DNA of 64,000 nt from Govania unica (GTDB taxonomy: Bacteria > Pseudomonadota > Alphaproteobacteria > Sphingomonadales > Govanellaceae). The translations under genes and the position numbers were made by a program. Within the stretch, counting starts at the first letter, position 1. Each line of letters begins with the position of its first letter. Shown here piece after piece: positions 42,023-50,815 of the stretch. The notes beneath the pieces are model-generated. The model was given only the letters and a program-made list of their open reading frames with translations. It was not told where the DNA came from and made no database searches. Where the stretch lies: the NCBI RefSeq assembly GCF_027920805.1, contig NZ_JANWOI010000003.1, positions 248,001 through 312,000 of the forward strand. Reading direction: 5' to 3'.

Positions 42023-43344
42023 GCTGGATGCGGGGTCCGTTTGCGTTTGATCGTGTGCTGTGGGCCGCGACGGCGCGGGAGCGGGCGTCTTATCCGATGC
42101 TGGATTGTGAGCGGTCTGTGGATTGCGTCATCATTGGTGCGGGGTTCACTGGCTTGTCGGCGGCCTTGCATCTGGCCGAGGGCGGGCGATCGGTCGCCGT
42201 GCTTGAAGCGCGCGAGCCGGGGTTTGGCGCGTCGGGGCGGAATGCCGGCGGGTTTCTGTCGCTTTATCTCGATCACAGTCCGAGCAGCGTTGAAAAGCTT
42301 TTGGGGCGGGAGCGGGGACGGCGGCTCAATGAGATGGTGGCGGGCGGTCCGCGTCTCGTGCGGGAGCTTTTGGAGCGGCACCGGATCGATGCCGATTTTG
42401 ACGGGCGTGGGATTGTCGTGGCCGCGCATAATCGCGGGGCTGAGGCGAAATTAGAGACGCTTGGGCAGGAATGGCGCAGCTGTGGCGCGGGCATTTCGGA
42501 TCTCAGCCGGGAGGCGTTGCGGGCGCGCACGGGCAGCGGGAAATTCGGTGCCGGGCTTTTGTTCACGGATGGCGGAACGTTCAATCCGTTGGCCTATGTG
42601 CGCGGGCTCGCGCGGGCGGCGAAAGCGGCGGGGGCGGAGATTTATGGCGAGACGACGGCCTTGGGGATCACGCCTTCGGCCGGGCAATGGCGGGTGACCA
42701 CGGCGGCGGGCGTTGTGCTGGCGCGGCAGGTGCTGATCGCCACCGATGGCTATGCGGCGCATGCGTCCTTATGGCCGGGGTTGGAGCGGACCTATTATCA
42801 GATTCCGGTGGCCATGGTGACGACGGCGCCTTTGCCTGAGGATGTGGCGACGGCCTTCCGGGCGCGAGTTCCGGTGGCGGATGGCAATAAGAATAATCCG
42901 CTGTGGCTCAAGCTTGATGGCTCCAACAGGCTGGTGGCATCGCTGTTGCCGCCGCGCGGGGATGATGACAGCGCGGATCAGGTGGCGCGGCCGGTGATGG
43001 AAAAAATCCGGCGGCTTTACGGGGCGGTGCCTGAGCTGCGTTGGGATCATTTCTGGATTGGTCTTGTGGGCATTCCGCAGGAACGGCTGCCGCGTGCCTT
43101 GGCTTTGGCTGATGGTGTTTGTGCAGTTGGTGGTTATTCCGGTCAGGGGATCGCGGCTGCGACTGCCGCCGGTCAGGAATATGCGGCTTATGTCATGGGC
43201 GGGGCACGGCAGGAGACATGCCGCCTGCCGTTCCTCGATCCGCGTCCGGTGCCGTTGCAGAAGGCAGTGCCGCGTCTTGTGAGATCGTTGGCCGGGCCGC
43301 TCAGCCGGATAACCGATAAAACCTATTCTAACCCAGTTAAATAA
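42019..43344 (+). CDS. FAD-dependent amine oxidoreductase (DAO/PuuB-like)
   Basis: A 441-residue DAO-family flavoenzyme that oxidises an amine or amino acid to an imine. The dinucleotide motif VIIGAGFTGLSAALHLAEGG starts at residue ~37, GASGRNAGGFLS is the second FAD contact, and VGGYSGQGIAAATAAGQ the C-terminal one, as in gamma-glutamylputrescine oxidase. The start overlaps the stop of the Mo-hydroxylase large subunit (ATGA), so it belongs to that operon; the combination suggests successive oxidation of one nitrogen compound. A related paralogue lies at 49437-50717. Confidence 0.87.
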   Translation: MSWMRGPFAFDRVLWAATARERASYPMLDCERSVDCVIIGAGFTGLSAALHLAEGGRSVAVLEAREPGFGASGRNAGGFLSLYLDHSPSSVEKLLGRERGRRLNEMVAGGPRLVRELLERHRIDADFDGRGIVVAAHNRGAEAKLETLGQEWRSCGAGISDLSREALRARTGSGKFGAGLLFTDGGTFNPLAYVRGLARAAKAAGAEIYGETTALGITPSAGQWRVTTAAGVVLARQVLIATDGYAAHASLWPGLERTYYQIPVAMVTTAPLPEDVATAFRARVPVADGNKNNPLWLKLDGSNRLVASLLPPRGDDDSADQVARPVMEKIRRLYGAVPELRWDHFWIGLVGIPQERLPRALALADGVCAVGGYSGQGIAAATAAGQEYAAYVMGGARQETCRLPFLDPRPVPLQKAVPRLVRSLAGPLSRITDKTYSNPVK

Positions 43345-43355
43345 GGAGTGCCTCA

Positions 43356-43787
43356 ATGGGACAAGCTTGTGTGACCGCACGGTATGAAGCGCCAGCCGAA
43401 AAGGTTTGGGAGTATCTGACCTGGTTCGGCGTCAAGAAGCTTACCGGGTCGTCGCTGTTCAAATCTGTCGAGTTCGATGGCTCCGAACAAAAACTTGGTG
43501 CGGTCCGCACGCTGCATCTGCATGAGGGATTGCCGGTCAGTGAACGGCTGATTGAATTCGATGACCGCGACAGGCTCAATGTCTATCGCGTGATCGATGC
43601 CGGACCTTTGCAGGTGATCGATTATGTCGGCCGCATCCGCGTGACGCCAAGCGGGCCGGATGCCTGTTTTGTGAAGATCAATTGCGACTTCACCGCTGTC
43701 GGCATGACGGATGCGGAGTGGCAGGTCATGTGGGAAACCATGGAGGCGCAGCTTCTGGAAGATCTGCGCAAGCTGGTTGAAGCTTGA
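43356..43787 (+). CDS. SRPBCC family protein
   Basis: A 143-residue START/Bet-v1-like (SRPBCC) protein: ACVTARYEAPAEKVWEYLTWF is the typical first strand and helix, and the long C-terminal helix is WQVMWETMEAQLLEDLRKLV. Such proteins bind hydrophobic ligands. It follows the FAD oxidoreductase by 11 bases with an AAGGAG ribosome site and closes the operon before a strong terminator. A CoxG-like role for the Mo enzyme is possible but not shown by sequence. Confidence 0.82.
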   Translation: MGQACVTARYEAPAEKVWEYLTWFGVKKLTGSSLFKSVEFDGSEQKLGAVRTLHLHEGLPVSERLIEFDDRDRLNVYRVIDAGPLQVIDYVGRIRVTPSGPDACFVKINCDFTAVGMTDAEWQVMWETMEAQLLEDLRKLVEA

Positions 43788-43807
43788 GGTTATGGGACGA
43801 TTTTGAT

Positions 43808-43839
43808 AGCTGCGGATCTCAGGATCCGCAGCTTTTTTT
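43808..43839 (+). terminator. Intrinsic terminator of the Mo-hydroxylase operon
   Basis: Perfect 11-bp stem AGCTGCGGATC (43808-43818) / GATCCGCAGCT (43823-43833), loop TCAG, followed by seven T. Confidence 0.95.
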
Positions 43840-43848
43840 ATCGTTTAC

Positions 43849-45708
43849 TCAGGCCGACAGGGCCAGCACGGCCTCGCGGACTTGACGGGTGGAGCTGTTG
43901 GCGCGTTGCGTTGCTGTTGCGATATGGCCGATATTGTCGGTGATCGTCTGCACGGCAATGGCGGCGGTTTGCATGTTTTGCGACATTTCGCGCGCGACGG
44001 CGGTTTGTTGTTCGACGGCGCTTGCGGTACCGACGGTATATTCCCGCACTGACTCAATGGATTGTCGGATGGTTCCGAGCGTATTGACCACTTCGTCGGA
44101 AACGCCTTGCATCCCGACGATTTCCTGCGAGATGCGGCTGGTGGCATCGGCCGCCTGATTGGCCAGATTTTTCACTTCGGTGGCGACCACCGCGAAGCCG
44201 CGTCCAGCGTCACCGGCGCGGGCGGATTCAATGGTTGCGTTCAGGGCCAAAAGATTGATCTGACCGGCAATGTTTTGAATAACCTCGACGATCCCGCCCA
44301 TGGATTGAGCGGCGCTGGTCAGACGCTGCGTTGCCTGATCGGCCGCTTGCAGACGATCATAGGCATTGTCGGTGGCGAGTTTCGACTTTTGCATGGCATT
44401 GGCGATTTCCTGCACTGAGGCGTTCAGTTCCTCGGCCCCGGCGGCGACAATCTGCACATTGCTGGAAGTTTGTATGGACGCGCTTGAGGCATCGGTCGAT
44501 TGCTGATTGGCGTTCGAGATGGCGTCGTCGATTTCGCTCAGATTATCGGAGATGATTTGACGGGCGCGATCGCTTTCCATGCGGGCCATGACTTCGCGCG
44601 TGACGTCGGTTGCATATTTCACAACTTTATAGGGGCGGCCATTCATATCCATGATGGGATTGTAGGAGGCCTGAATCCAGATTTCCGTACCATTTTTGCC
44701 AAGCCGTTTATATTCGGCCGCTTGATATTCACCGCGATTGAGGGCGGCCCAGAAATCACGGTATTCTGTGCTGTGGGCCTCTGCCGGTGCGACAAACATG
44801 CGGTGGTGATGACCGCGGATTTCTTCAAGGCTGTAGCCAAGCGCACCGAGGAAATTCTCGTTGGCCGAGATGACGGTGCCATCCATATTGAACTGGATGA
44901 CCGCTTGAGATTTGCTGATGGCGGAAATTTGTACTGCATAATCGGCATTCTGGAGTGTTTGCGTTGTGATGTCTGTCGCATATTTGATGACTTTGGTCAC
45001 TCTGCCCTTCGTGTCGAGAATTGGATTGTAGGAGGCCTGAATCCAGATTTCCCTACCATTTTTGCCAAGCCGTTTGTATTCGGCGGCCTGATATTCGCCA
45101 CGATTGAGGGCGGTCCAGAAATTGCGATAATCGACACTTGCCGCATAGCTGCTTTCGACGAACATGCGATGGTGCTGCCCGGCGATTTCATCCAGTCTGT
45201 AACCAACGGCATTCAAAAAATTTTCGTTGGCGTCGAGGATGACGCCGTCCTTGTCGAACTGGATCACCGCCTGGGATTTGTTGATGGCGGCGACCTGTCC
45301 GGCAAAATCGGCGTTTTGTTTTTTTTGGTCCGTGATGTCGCTGGCATATTTAACGATTTTATAGGGCATGCCATTGGCGTCGCAAATCGGATTGTAGGAA
45401 GCCTGCAGCCAGACATTGCGGCCTTTTTTATCAGTGCGGAGAAATTCCCCGGATTGAAATTCGCCGCGCTTCAGAGCGGACCAGAAGTTGCGATATTCGG
45501 GGGTCTTGTCGTAACCAGATTCAACAAAAAGACTGTGATGGCGGCCTTCAATTTCTGACAGGCTATAGCCCAACGTGGCGAGGAAATTTTCGTTTGCGGA
45601 GAGAATTGTTCCGTCTAACTTGAACTCAATTCTTGCCTGGGATCTGTCGAGAGCGGCCAATTGGTCTTTTCGCGAGCGAGACTCTGCCGAAAGGAAAAAA
45701 TGACGCAT
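43849..45708 (-). CDS. Soluble methyl-accepting chemotaxis protein with three PAS domains
   Basis: A 619-residue cytoplasmic chemoreceptor without membrane segments. Three PAS/PAC units occupy about residues 25-140, 147-262 and 269-385; each repeats AVIQF-x-x-DG, SANENFL-x-x-x-GY and W-IQASYNPI followed by K-V-x-KYATD-I-T. The C-terminal signalling hairpin contains GRGFAVVATEVKNLANQAA, the CheW/CheA tip region. Units two and three are nearly identical even in DNA (period 366 bases), a recent duplication. PAS heme or FAD binding, as in BdlA or Aer2-like receptors, is possible; no cofactor residue can be fixed by eye. No other chemotaxis gene is nearby. Confidence 0.92.
   Translation of the reverse strand: MRHFFLSAESRSRKDQLAALDRSQARIEFKLDGTILSANENFLATLGYSLSEIEGRHHSLFVESGYDKTPEYRNFWSALKRGEFQSGEFLRTDKKGRNVWLQASYNPICDANGMPYKIVKYASDITDQKKQNADFAGQVAAINKSQAVIQFDKDGVILDANENFLNAVGYRLDEIAGQHHRMFVESSYAASVDYRNFWTALNRGEYQAAEYKRLGKNGREIWIQASYNPILDTKGRVTKVIKYATDITTQTLQNADYAVQISAISKSQAVIQFNMDGTVISANENFLGALGYSLEEIRGHHHRMFVAPAEAHSTEYRDFWAALNRGEYQAAEYKRLGKNGTEIWIQASYNPIMDMNGRPYKVVKYATDVTREVMARMESDRARQIISDNLSEIDDAISNANQQSTDASSASIQTSSNVQIVAAGAEELNASVQEIANAMQKSKLATDNAYDRLQAADQATQRLTSAAQSMGGIVEVIQNIAGQINLLALNATIESARAGDAGRGFAVVATEVKNLANQAADATSRISQEIVGMQGVSDEVVNTLGTIRQSIESVREYTVGTASAVEQQTAVAREMSQNMQTAAIAVQTITDNIGHIATATQRANSSTRQVREAVLALSA
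44640..45430 (-). repeat. Tandem duplication of PAS-coding DNA, 366-bp period
   Basis: Blocks around 44670-44770 and 45036-45136 match almost base for base (ATCCAGATTTCC-TACCATTTTTGCCAAGCCG), 366 bases or 122 codons apart, and a third, more diverged copy starts about 366 bases further on. This is in-frame domain duplication inside the chemoreceptor gene. Confidence 0.8.
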
Positions 45709-46051
45709 GGTTTTTTGCCCCTTTAAACCATCTTTGTGAATTTTCCAGTTTGTCTTGTCCCTGAAACTACGATTGCCTTGTTTTCTGATTTTTATTTGTA
45801 TGTTTAATTCAGAATATTTATTTTGAACTAAGTGCAGTTAAGAGAGGGTTAAGGGCCGAAAATGAAAACTGATGCAGTAGTGTCCCAGGGGTGAAAAGCC
45901 TGCTTCTTCCAGGATTGGCAGGGTTTTAAGGGCAGGTTGGGTGTTTTTCCGTTTTCTCTGGCCAGCGACAGCAGAGAGGATCACAATAAAACGATCAGAA
46001 TAAACGGTCAGGAAACCCACGCTCGGGCCCCATGAGGGGAAGGAGGCCGTG
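45709..46051. other. 343-base intergenic region upstream of the chemoreceptor and small membrane protein genes
   Basis: An AT-rich part (45790-45840, TTTTTATTTGTATGTTTAAT) next to the chemoreceptor start probably holds its promoter. The rest contains GGGTTTTAAGGGCAGG and a purine-rich stretch but no gene, repeat or terminator that I can support. An open frame on the minus strand at 45838-46059 has no ribosome site or recognisable product. Confidence 0.4.
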
Positions 46052-46210
46052 ATGGCCATCGAACTGCCGCATGACGATGATGTTGAAATTGAACTGACGA
46101 CGCAGCAAGCGCGACAAGGTTTGGAGCTGCATGCGATGCGTTATGTGCTGGGCATTTCCATGGTCATAGCTGTTATCGCCATGGTGTCGGTCGCGATTTT
46201 CACAGCCTGA
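46052..46210 (+). CDS. Small single-pass membrane protein, 52 residues
   Basis: A short gene not matching any family I know. A strong AAGGAGG (46040-46046) precedes the ATG. The N-terminal half is acidic then polar (MAIELPHDDDVEIELTTQQA), and residues ~29-50 form one hydrophobic helix (VLGISMVIAVIAMVSVAIF) running to the C-terminus, so it is probably a tail-anchored inner-membrane protein. It ends 8 bases before the convergent Lrp gene. The ribosome site, the clean hydrophobic pattern and the gene-like spacing argue it is real. Confidence 0.7.
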   Translation: MAIELPHDDDVEIELTTQQARQGLELHAMRYVLGISMVIAVIAMVSVAIFTA

Positions 46211-46218
46211 ACAGGGAC

Positions 46219-46680
46219 TCAGTCGCGGCTGCGCAGGCTGCGGGTGACGTTGCGCAGGGCGAAGCTTGAGTGAATACGCGCGACTCCGGGCAGGTTTGAC
46301 AATAATTCCGTGTGGATCCGTTCATAATCCGTGGTGCTTGCCGCCTCGACTCGCAACAGGTAATCAGAGCCGCCAGTCATCAGATAACATTCGCGAATTT
46401 CCGGATATTTGCGGATGGCATTTTCAAACTTCCGAAAATAGGCCTCGGTCTGGCGTTCGAGGGTGATCTGTACGATCACCACCGCCATGTCTTCGCGTAT
46501 CTGTTCGTCTATGATGGCCGTATAGCCGCGAATGACGCCGCTTTGTTCCAGCAGGCGCAGACGGCGCAGGCAGGCCGAGGGCGATAACCCCACTTCAGCG
46601 GCGAGGCTTGAATTGCTGATGCGTCCGTCGGTCTGAAGGACGCGGATAATCTTGCGGTCGGCGGCGTCAAGCGGTGTCAT
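46219..46680 (-). CDS. Lrp/AsnC family transcriptional regulator
   Basis: A 153-residue Lrp-type regulator: the N-terminal helix-turn-helix (LDAADRKIIRVLQTDGRISNSSLAAEVGLSPSACLRRL) is followed by the RAM ligand domain (IVQITLERQTEAYFRKFENAI, VRECYLMTGGSDYLLRV type). It diverges from alr-dadA across an AT-rich 172-base region, so it is the probable alanine-responsive regulator of those genes (DadR-like). A weak ribosome site precedes its ATG. Confidence 0.92.
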   Translation of the reverse strand: MTPLDAADRKIIRVLQTDGRISNSSLAAEVGLSPSACLRRLRLLEQSGVIRGYTAIIDEQIREDMAVVIVQITLERQTEAYFRKFENAIRKYPEIRECYLMTGGSDYLLRVEAASTTDYERIHTELLSNLPGVARIHSSFALRNVTRSLRSRD

Positions 46681-46760
46681 ATGCGATTTCTGCCAATATA
46701 TTAAAATATAATTCCATATTTAACATAAATTGGTCAATTATGCGAATAAATAAGCAAAAA

Positions 46761-46777
46761 TTCGAATAATTTGCGAA
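46761..46777. promoter_or_regulatory. Lrp-type operator candidate between lrp and alr
   Basis: TTCGAATAATTTGCGAA, with perfect TTCG/CGAA ends and an A/T centre, sits midway between the Lrp gene and alr in a strongly AT-rich stretch that also contains two further GCGAATA/GCAAAAATTCG copies. Lrp-family proteins favour such degenerate AT-rich palindromes. Confidence 0.5.
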
Positions 46778-46852
46778 TATTCTGGGGCTGGAGTGGTCTT
46801 ATATGGGATGGCATGTTGCGGGTAGCATGCTTTGTCGGTCGGGATTGTCATC

Positions 46853-47983
46853 ATGGCGGGTAAGCTGTCCTTGCGTTCCGCAGGGGTCGAGACGGATGAG
46901 ATCGGGGCTTTGAGCCGACTGGTCATAGATGTGGGCGCGATCCGGGAGAATTACCGGATGTTGCGTGCGCGTGTGGCGCCTGCGTCCATTGCCGCTGTGG
47001 TCAAGGCGGATTGCTATGGCCTTGGGGCTGTTCAGATCGTGCCGGTGCTTTATGCGGATGGCTGCCGCCATTTCTTTGTCGCCCAGCTGGCGGAAGGGCT
47101 GGCGATCCGGGGCTCCCTGCCGGAAGATGCGGAGATTTATATTCTGAACGGCCTCGCGCCCGGGGCTGAGGCGGCTTGTGCGGCGGCGGGACTTGTTCCG
47201 GTGCTGAACGGGCGGGATCAACTGGATCGTTGGGGTGCCTGGGCACGGGGGCTTGGGTTGTCGTTGCCTGCGGTGCTGCAGCTGGATAGCGGCATGTCGC
47301 GGCTTGGGCTGTCGCCAGCTGAGGTTGCGGCTTTGACGCCCGCGGCCTTGGCCGGGCTTGATATTCGGCTGGTGATGAGCCATCTCGCCTGCGCCGATGA
47401 GCCGGAGCATCCGGCCAACCGGGCGCAGCTTGCAGGTTTTGAGGCTTTGCGGGCCAGGCTGCCTGCGGCACCGGCGTCCTTTGCCAATTCGGCAGGGATT
47501 TTTCTTGGGGCGGACTATCATTATGACCTAGCTCGGCCGGGGGCGGCGCTTTATGGCCTTGCACCCGTTGCGGGGCAGCCGAACCCGATGCTGCCGGTGG
47601 TGCGCCTTGAGGCGCAGGTGATTCAGATCCGGGATATTCCGGCCGGGGCTTTTGTGGGCTATGGCGCGAGTTTCGTGGCGGATAAGGTGACCCGGGTGGC
47701 GACGATTTCGCTCGGCTATGCCGACGGCTGGCCCCGCCATCTGAGCAATTGCGGCGCGGCTTATATCAAGGGGCAGCGCCTGCCGATCCTTGGACGCGTG
47801 TCCATGGACAGCATCACGCTTGATGTGAGCGAGGTTGCGGCGGATGCTTTGCGGGCGGGCGATTTTGTGGAATTGCTTGGGGCCTCGCAAGCGGCGGATG
47901 ATGTGGCGCGGGATGCGGGGACCAATGGTTATGAAATTCTCACCAGTCTCGGACGGCGGCATCACCGCGTCTATGAGATGTGA
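46853..47983 (+). CDS. alr: Alanine racemase
   Basis: PLP-dependent interconversion of L- and D-alanine. The PLP lysine lies in [11 protein letters not shown] near the N-terminus, and the C-terminal Tyr region is [17 protein letters not shown]...[13 protein letters not shown]. Arg/Asp contacts lie in [18 protein letters not shown] 46853 is used; a TTG at 46832 would add seven residues, and neither has a strong ribosome site. Next to dadA it is probably the catabolic (DadX-like) racemase rather than the one dedicated to cell-wall synthesis. Confidence 0.94.
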   Translation: MAGKLSLRSAGVETDEIGALSRLVIDVGAIRENYRMLRARVAPASIAAVVKADCYGLGAVQIVPVLYADGCRHFFVAQLAEGLAIRGSLPEDAEIYILNGLAPGAEAACAAAGLVPVLNGRDQLDRWGAWARGLGLSLPAVLQLDSGMSRLGLSPAEVAALTPAALAGLDIRLVMSHLACADEPEHPANRAQLAGFEALRARLPAAPASFANSAGIFLGADYHYDLARPGAALYGLAPVAGQPNPMLPVVRLEAQVIQIRDIPAGAFVGYGASFVADKVTRVATISLGYADGWPRHLSNCGAAYIKGQRLPILGRVSMDSITLDVSEVAADALRAGDFVELLGASQAADDVARDAGTNGYEILTSLGRRHHRVYEM

Positions 47984-48006
47984 CGGTTGAAAGCGGAGAC
48001 AAAACA

Positions 48007-49257
48007 GTGCGTGTAATCATTCTCGGCAGCGGCGTCATCGGTGTGACCTCCGCCTATTATCTGGCGCGGGCCGGTCATGAAGTGACGGTGATCGATCGTC
48101 AGCCCGGTCCGGCGCTTGAAACGAGTTTCGCCAATGCCGGGGAGGTGTCGCCCGGCTATGCCTCGCCCTGGGCTGGCCCCGGGGTGCCTGTTAAGGCCAT
48201 CGAATGGCTGTTCATGAAACATGCGCCGCTGATCGTACGGCCAAAGCTTGATCCGGCGCAGTGGATCTGGATCGCGCAGATGCTGCGCAACTGTACATCG
48301 GCGCGTTACGCCCTCAATAAATCGCGGATGGTGCGGCTGGCGGAATATAGCCGTGATGTGCTGCGCGATCTGCGGGCGGAGATCGGCATCAGTTATGACG
48401 AACGCAGCCTTGGCACGCTGCAACTGTTCCGCACGCAAAAGCAGCTGGACGATGCGGCGAAGGATATTGCCGTGCTGAAGGACTATGGCGTGCCTTATGA
48501 GTTGCTGGACCCTGCGGGCTGCATTGCGGCCGAGCCTGCGCTGGCCAAGGTGCGCGGCAAGATCATCGGCGGTCTGCGCTTGCCGCAGGATGAAACCGGC
48601 GACTGTCAGATGTTTACGGAACGTCTGGCGGCGAAGGCTGAAGAGCTTGGGGTTGTCTTTCAATATAACACGCGGATCGACGGCATCGAGACGGCGGGGG
48701 ACCGGGTGACCGGGGTGGCCACCAATCATGGTCGGGTTGAGGGCGACGCCTATGTGGTGGCGCTTGGCAGCTATTCGCCGTTGCTGCTGAAGCGGATCGG
48801 CATTTCCATTCCGGTCTATCCGGTCAAGGGCTATTCCATCACGGTGCCGATCACCAATGCCGATGCCGCGCCGATGTCGACCATCATGGATGAAAGCTAT
48901 AAAATCGCCATCACCCGGCTTGGCGATCGCATTCGCGTTGGTGGGATGGCTGAGCTTGCGGGCTACAGTCCGAAGCTTTACGCCGAACGGGAAGCAACGC
49001 TGAAATTTTCAGTGGGCGATTTGTTCCCGGACGGCGGCGATCTGACGCGGGCAAGTTTCTGGACCGGGCATCGCCCGATGACCCCGGACGGCACGCCCAT
49101 TCTGGGCGGGACGCGGTATAGCAATCTCCATCTTAATACCGGTCACGGCACACTTGGCTGGACCATGGCTTGCGGATCGGGCCGGGTTCTGGCCGATCAG
49201 TTGAGTGGGCGTGCGTCTGACATTGATGCGAGCGATCTGAGTTTGGCGCGTTATTGA
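48007..49257 (+). CDS. dadA: D-amino acid dehydrogenase small subunit (DadA)
   Basis: FAD enzyme that oxidises D-alanine and other D-amino acids to 2-oxo acids at the inner face of the membrane, passing electrons to quinone. [20 protein letters not shown] is the FAD motif; the start is the GTG at 48007, giving exactly the family's N-terminus with GGAG upstream, not the earlier in-frame codon at 47980. Further marks are [22 protein letters not shown] and [17 protein letters not shown]. With alr and a divergent Lrp gene it makes the classical alanine-degrading dad module. Confidence 0.95.
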   Translation: MRVIILGSGVIGVTSAYYLARAGHEVTVIDRQPGPALETSFANAGEVSPGYASPWAGPGVPVKAIEWLFMKHAPLIVRPKLDPAQWIWIAQMLRNCTSARYALNKSRMVRLAEYSRDVLRDLRAEIGISYDERSLGTLQLFRTQKQLDDAAKDIAVLKDYGVPYELLDPAGCIAAEPALAKVRGKIIGGLRLPQDETGDCQMFTERLAAKAEELGVVFQYNTRIDGIETAGDRVTGVATNHGRVEGDAYVVALGSYSPLLLKRIGISIPVYPVKGYSITVPITNADAAPMSTIMDESYKIAITRLGDRIRVGGMAELAGYSPKLYAEREATLKFSVGDLFPDGGDLTRASFWTGHRPMTPDGTPILGGTRYSNLHLNTGHGTLGWTMACGSGRVLADQLSGRASDIDASDLSLARY

Positions 49258-49299
49258 GGAAGGGCGTTATTCTGAGGCGCAGTTACGGTTTGAAAATAC

Positions 49300-49387
49300 T
49301 GTCATTGCCGGGCTTGACCCGGCAATCCATGGGTCAACCGGCAAACTGCTGGCGAGATGGATTGCCGGGTCAAGCCCGGCAATGACA
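49300..49387. repeat. Pair of facing TTGCCGGG-type palindromes after dadA
   Basis: Elements at 49300-49328 and, inverted, 49359-49387 lie between convergent dadA and the FAD oxidoreductase gene; no other terminator is seen for either. The spacer between them is 30 bases. Confidence 0.9.
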
Positions 49388-49436
49388 GTGTGTTTTGAAA
49401 CTTATACCGGTCAGCCATGGCCGACACTGCCTGCTC

Positions 49437-50717
<1,281 letters not shown>

Positions 50718-50815
50718 GAAATTTCGTTCAAAGAAAAAGCGCAGGCTGATCGGAGAAACACTTTCGGACCAGCCTGCACTTCAAAGATCACACAGGAGTA
50801 TTCAACGAGTCTTTT

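Noticed and set aside
45838-46059. 73-residue minus-strand frame between chemoreceptor and small membrane protein
   Set aside because: No ribosome site, no recognisable motif, and it overlaps the start of a better-supported small gene.
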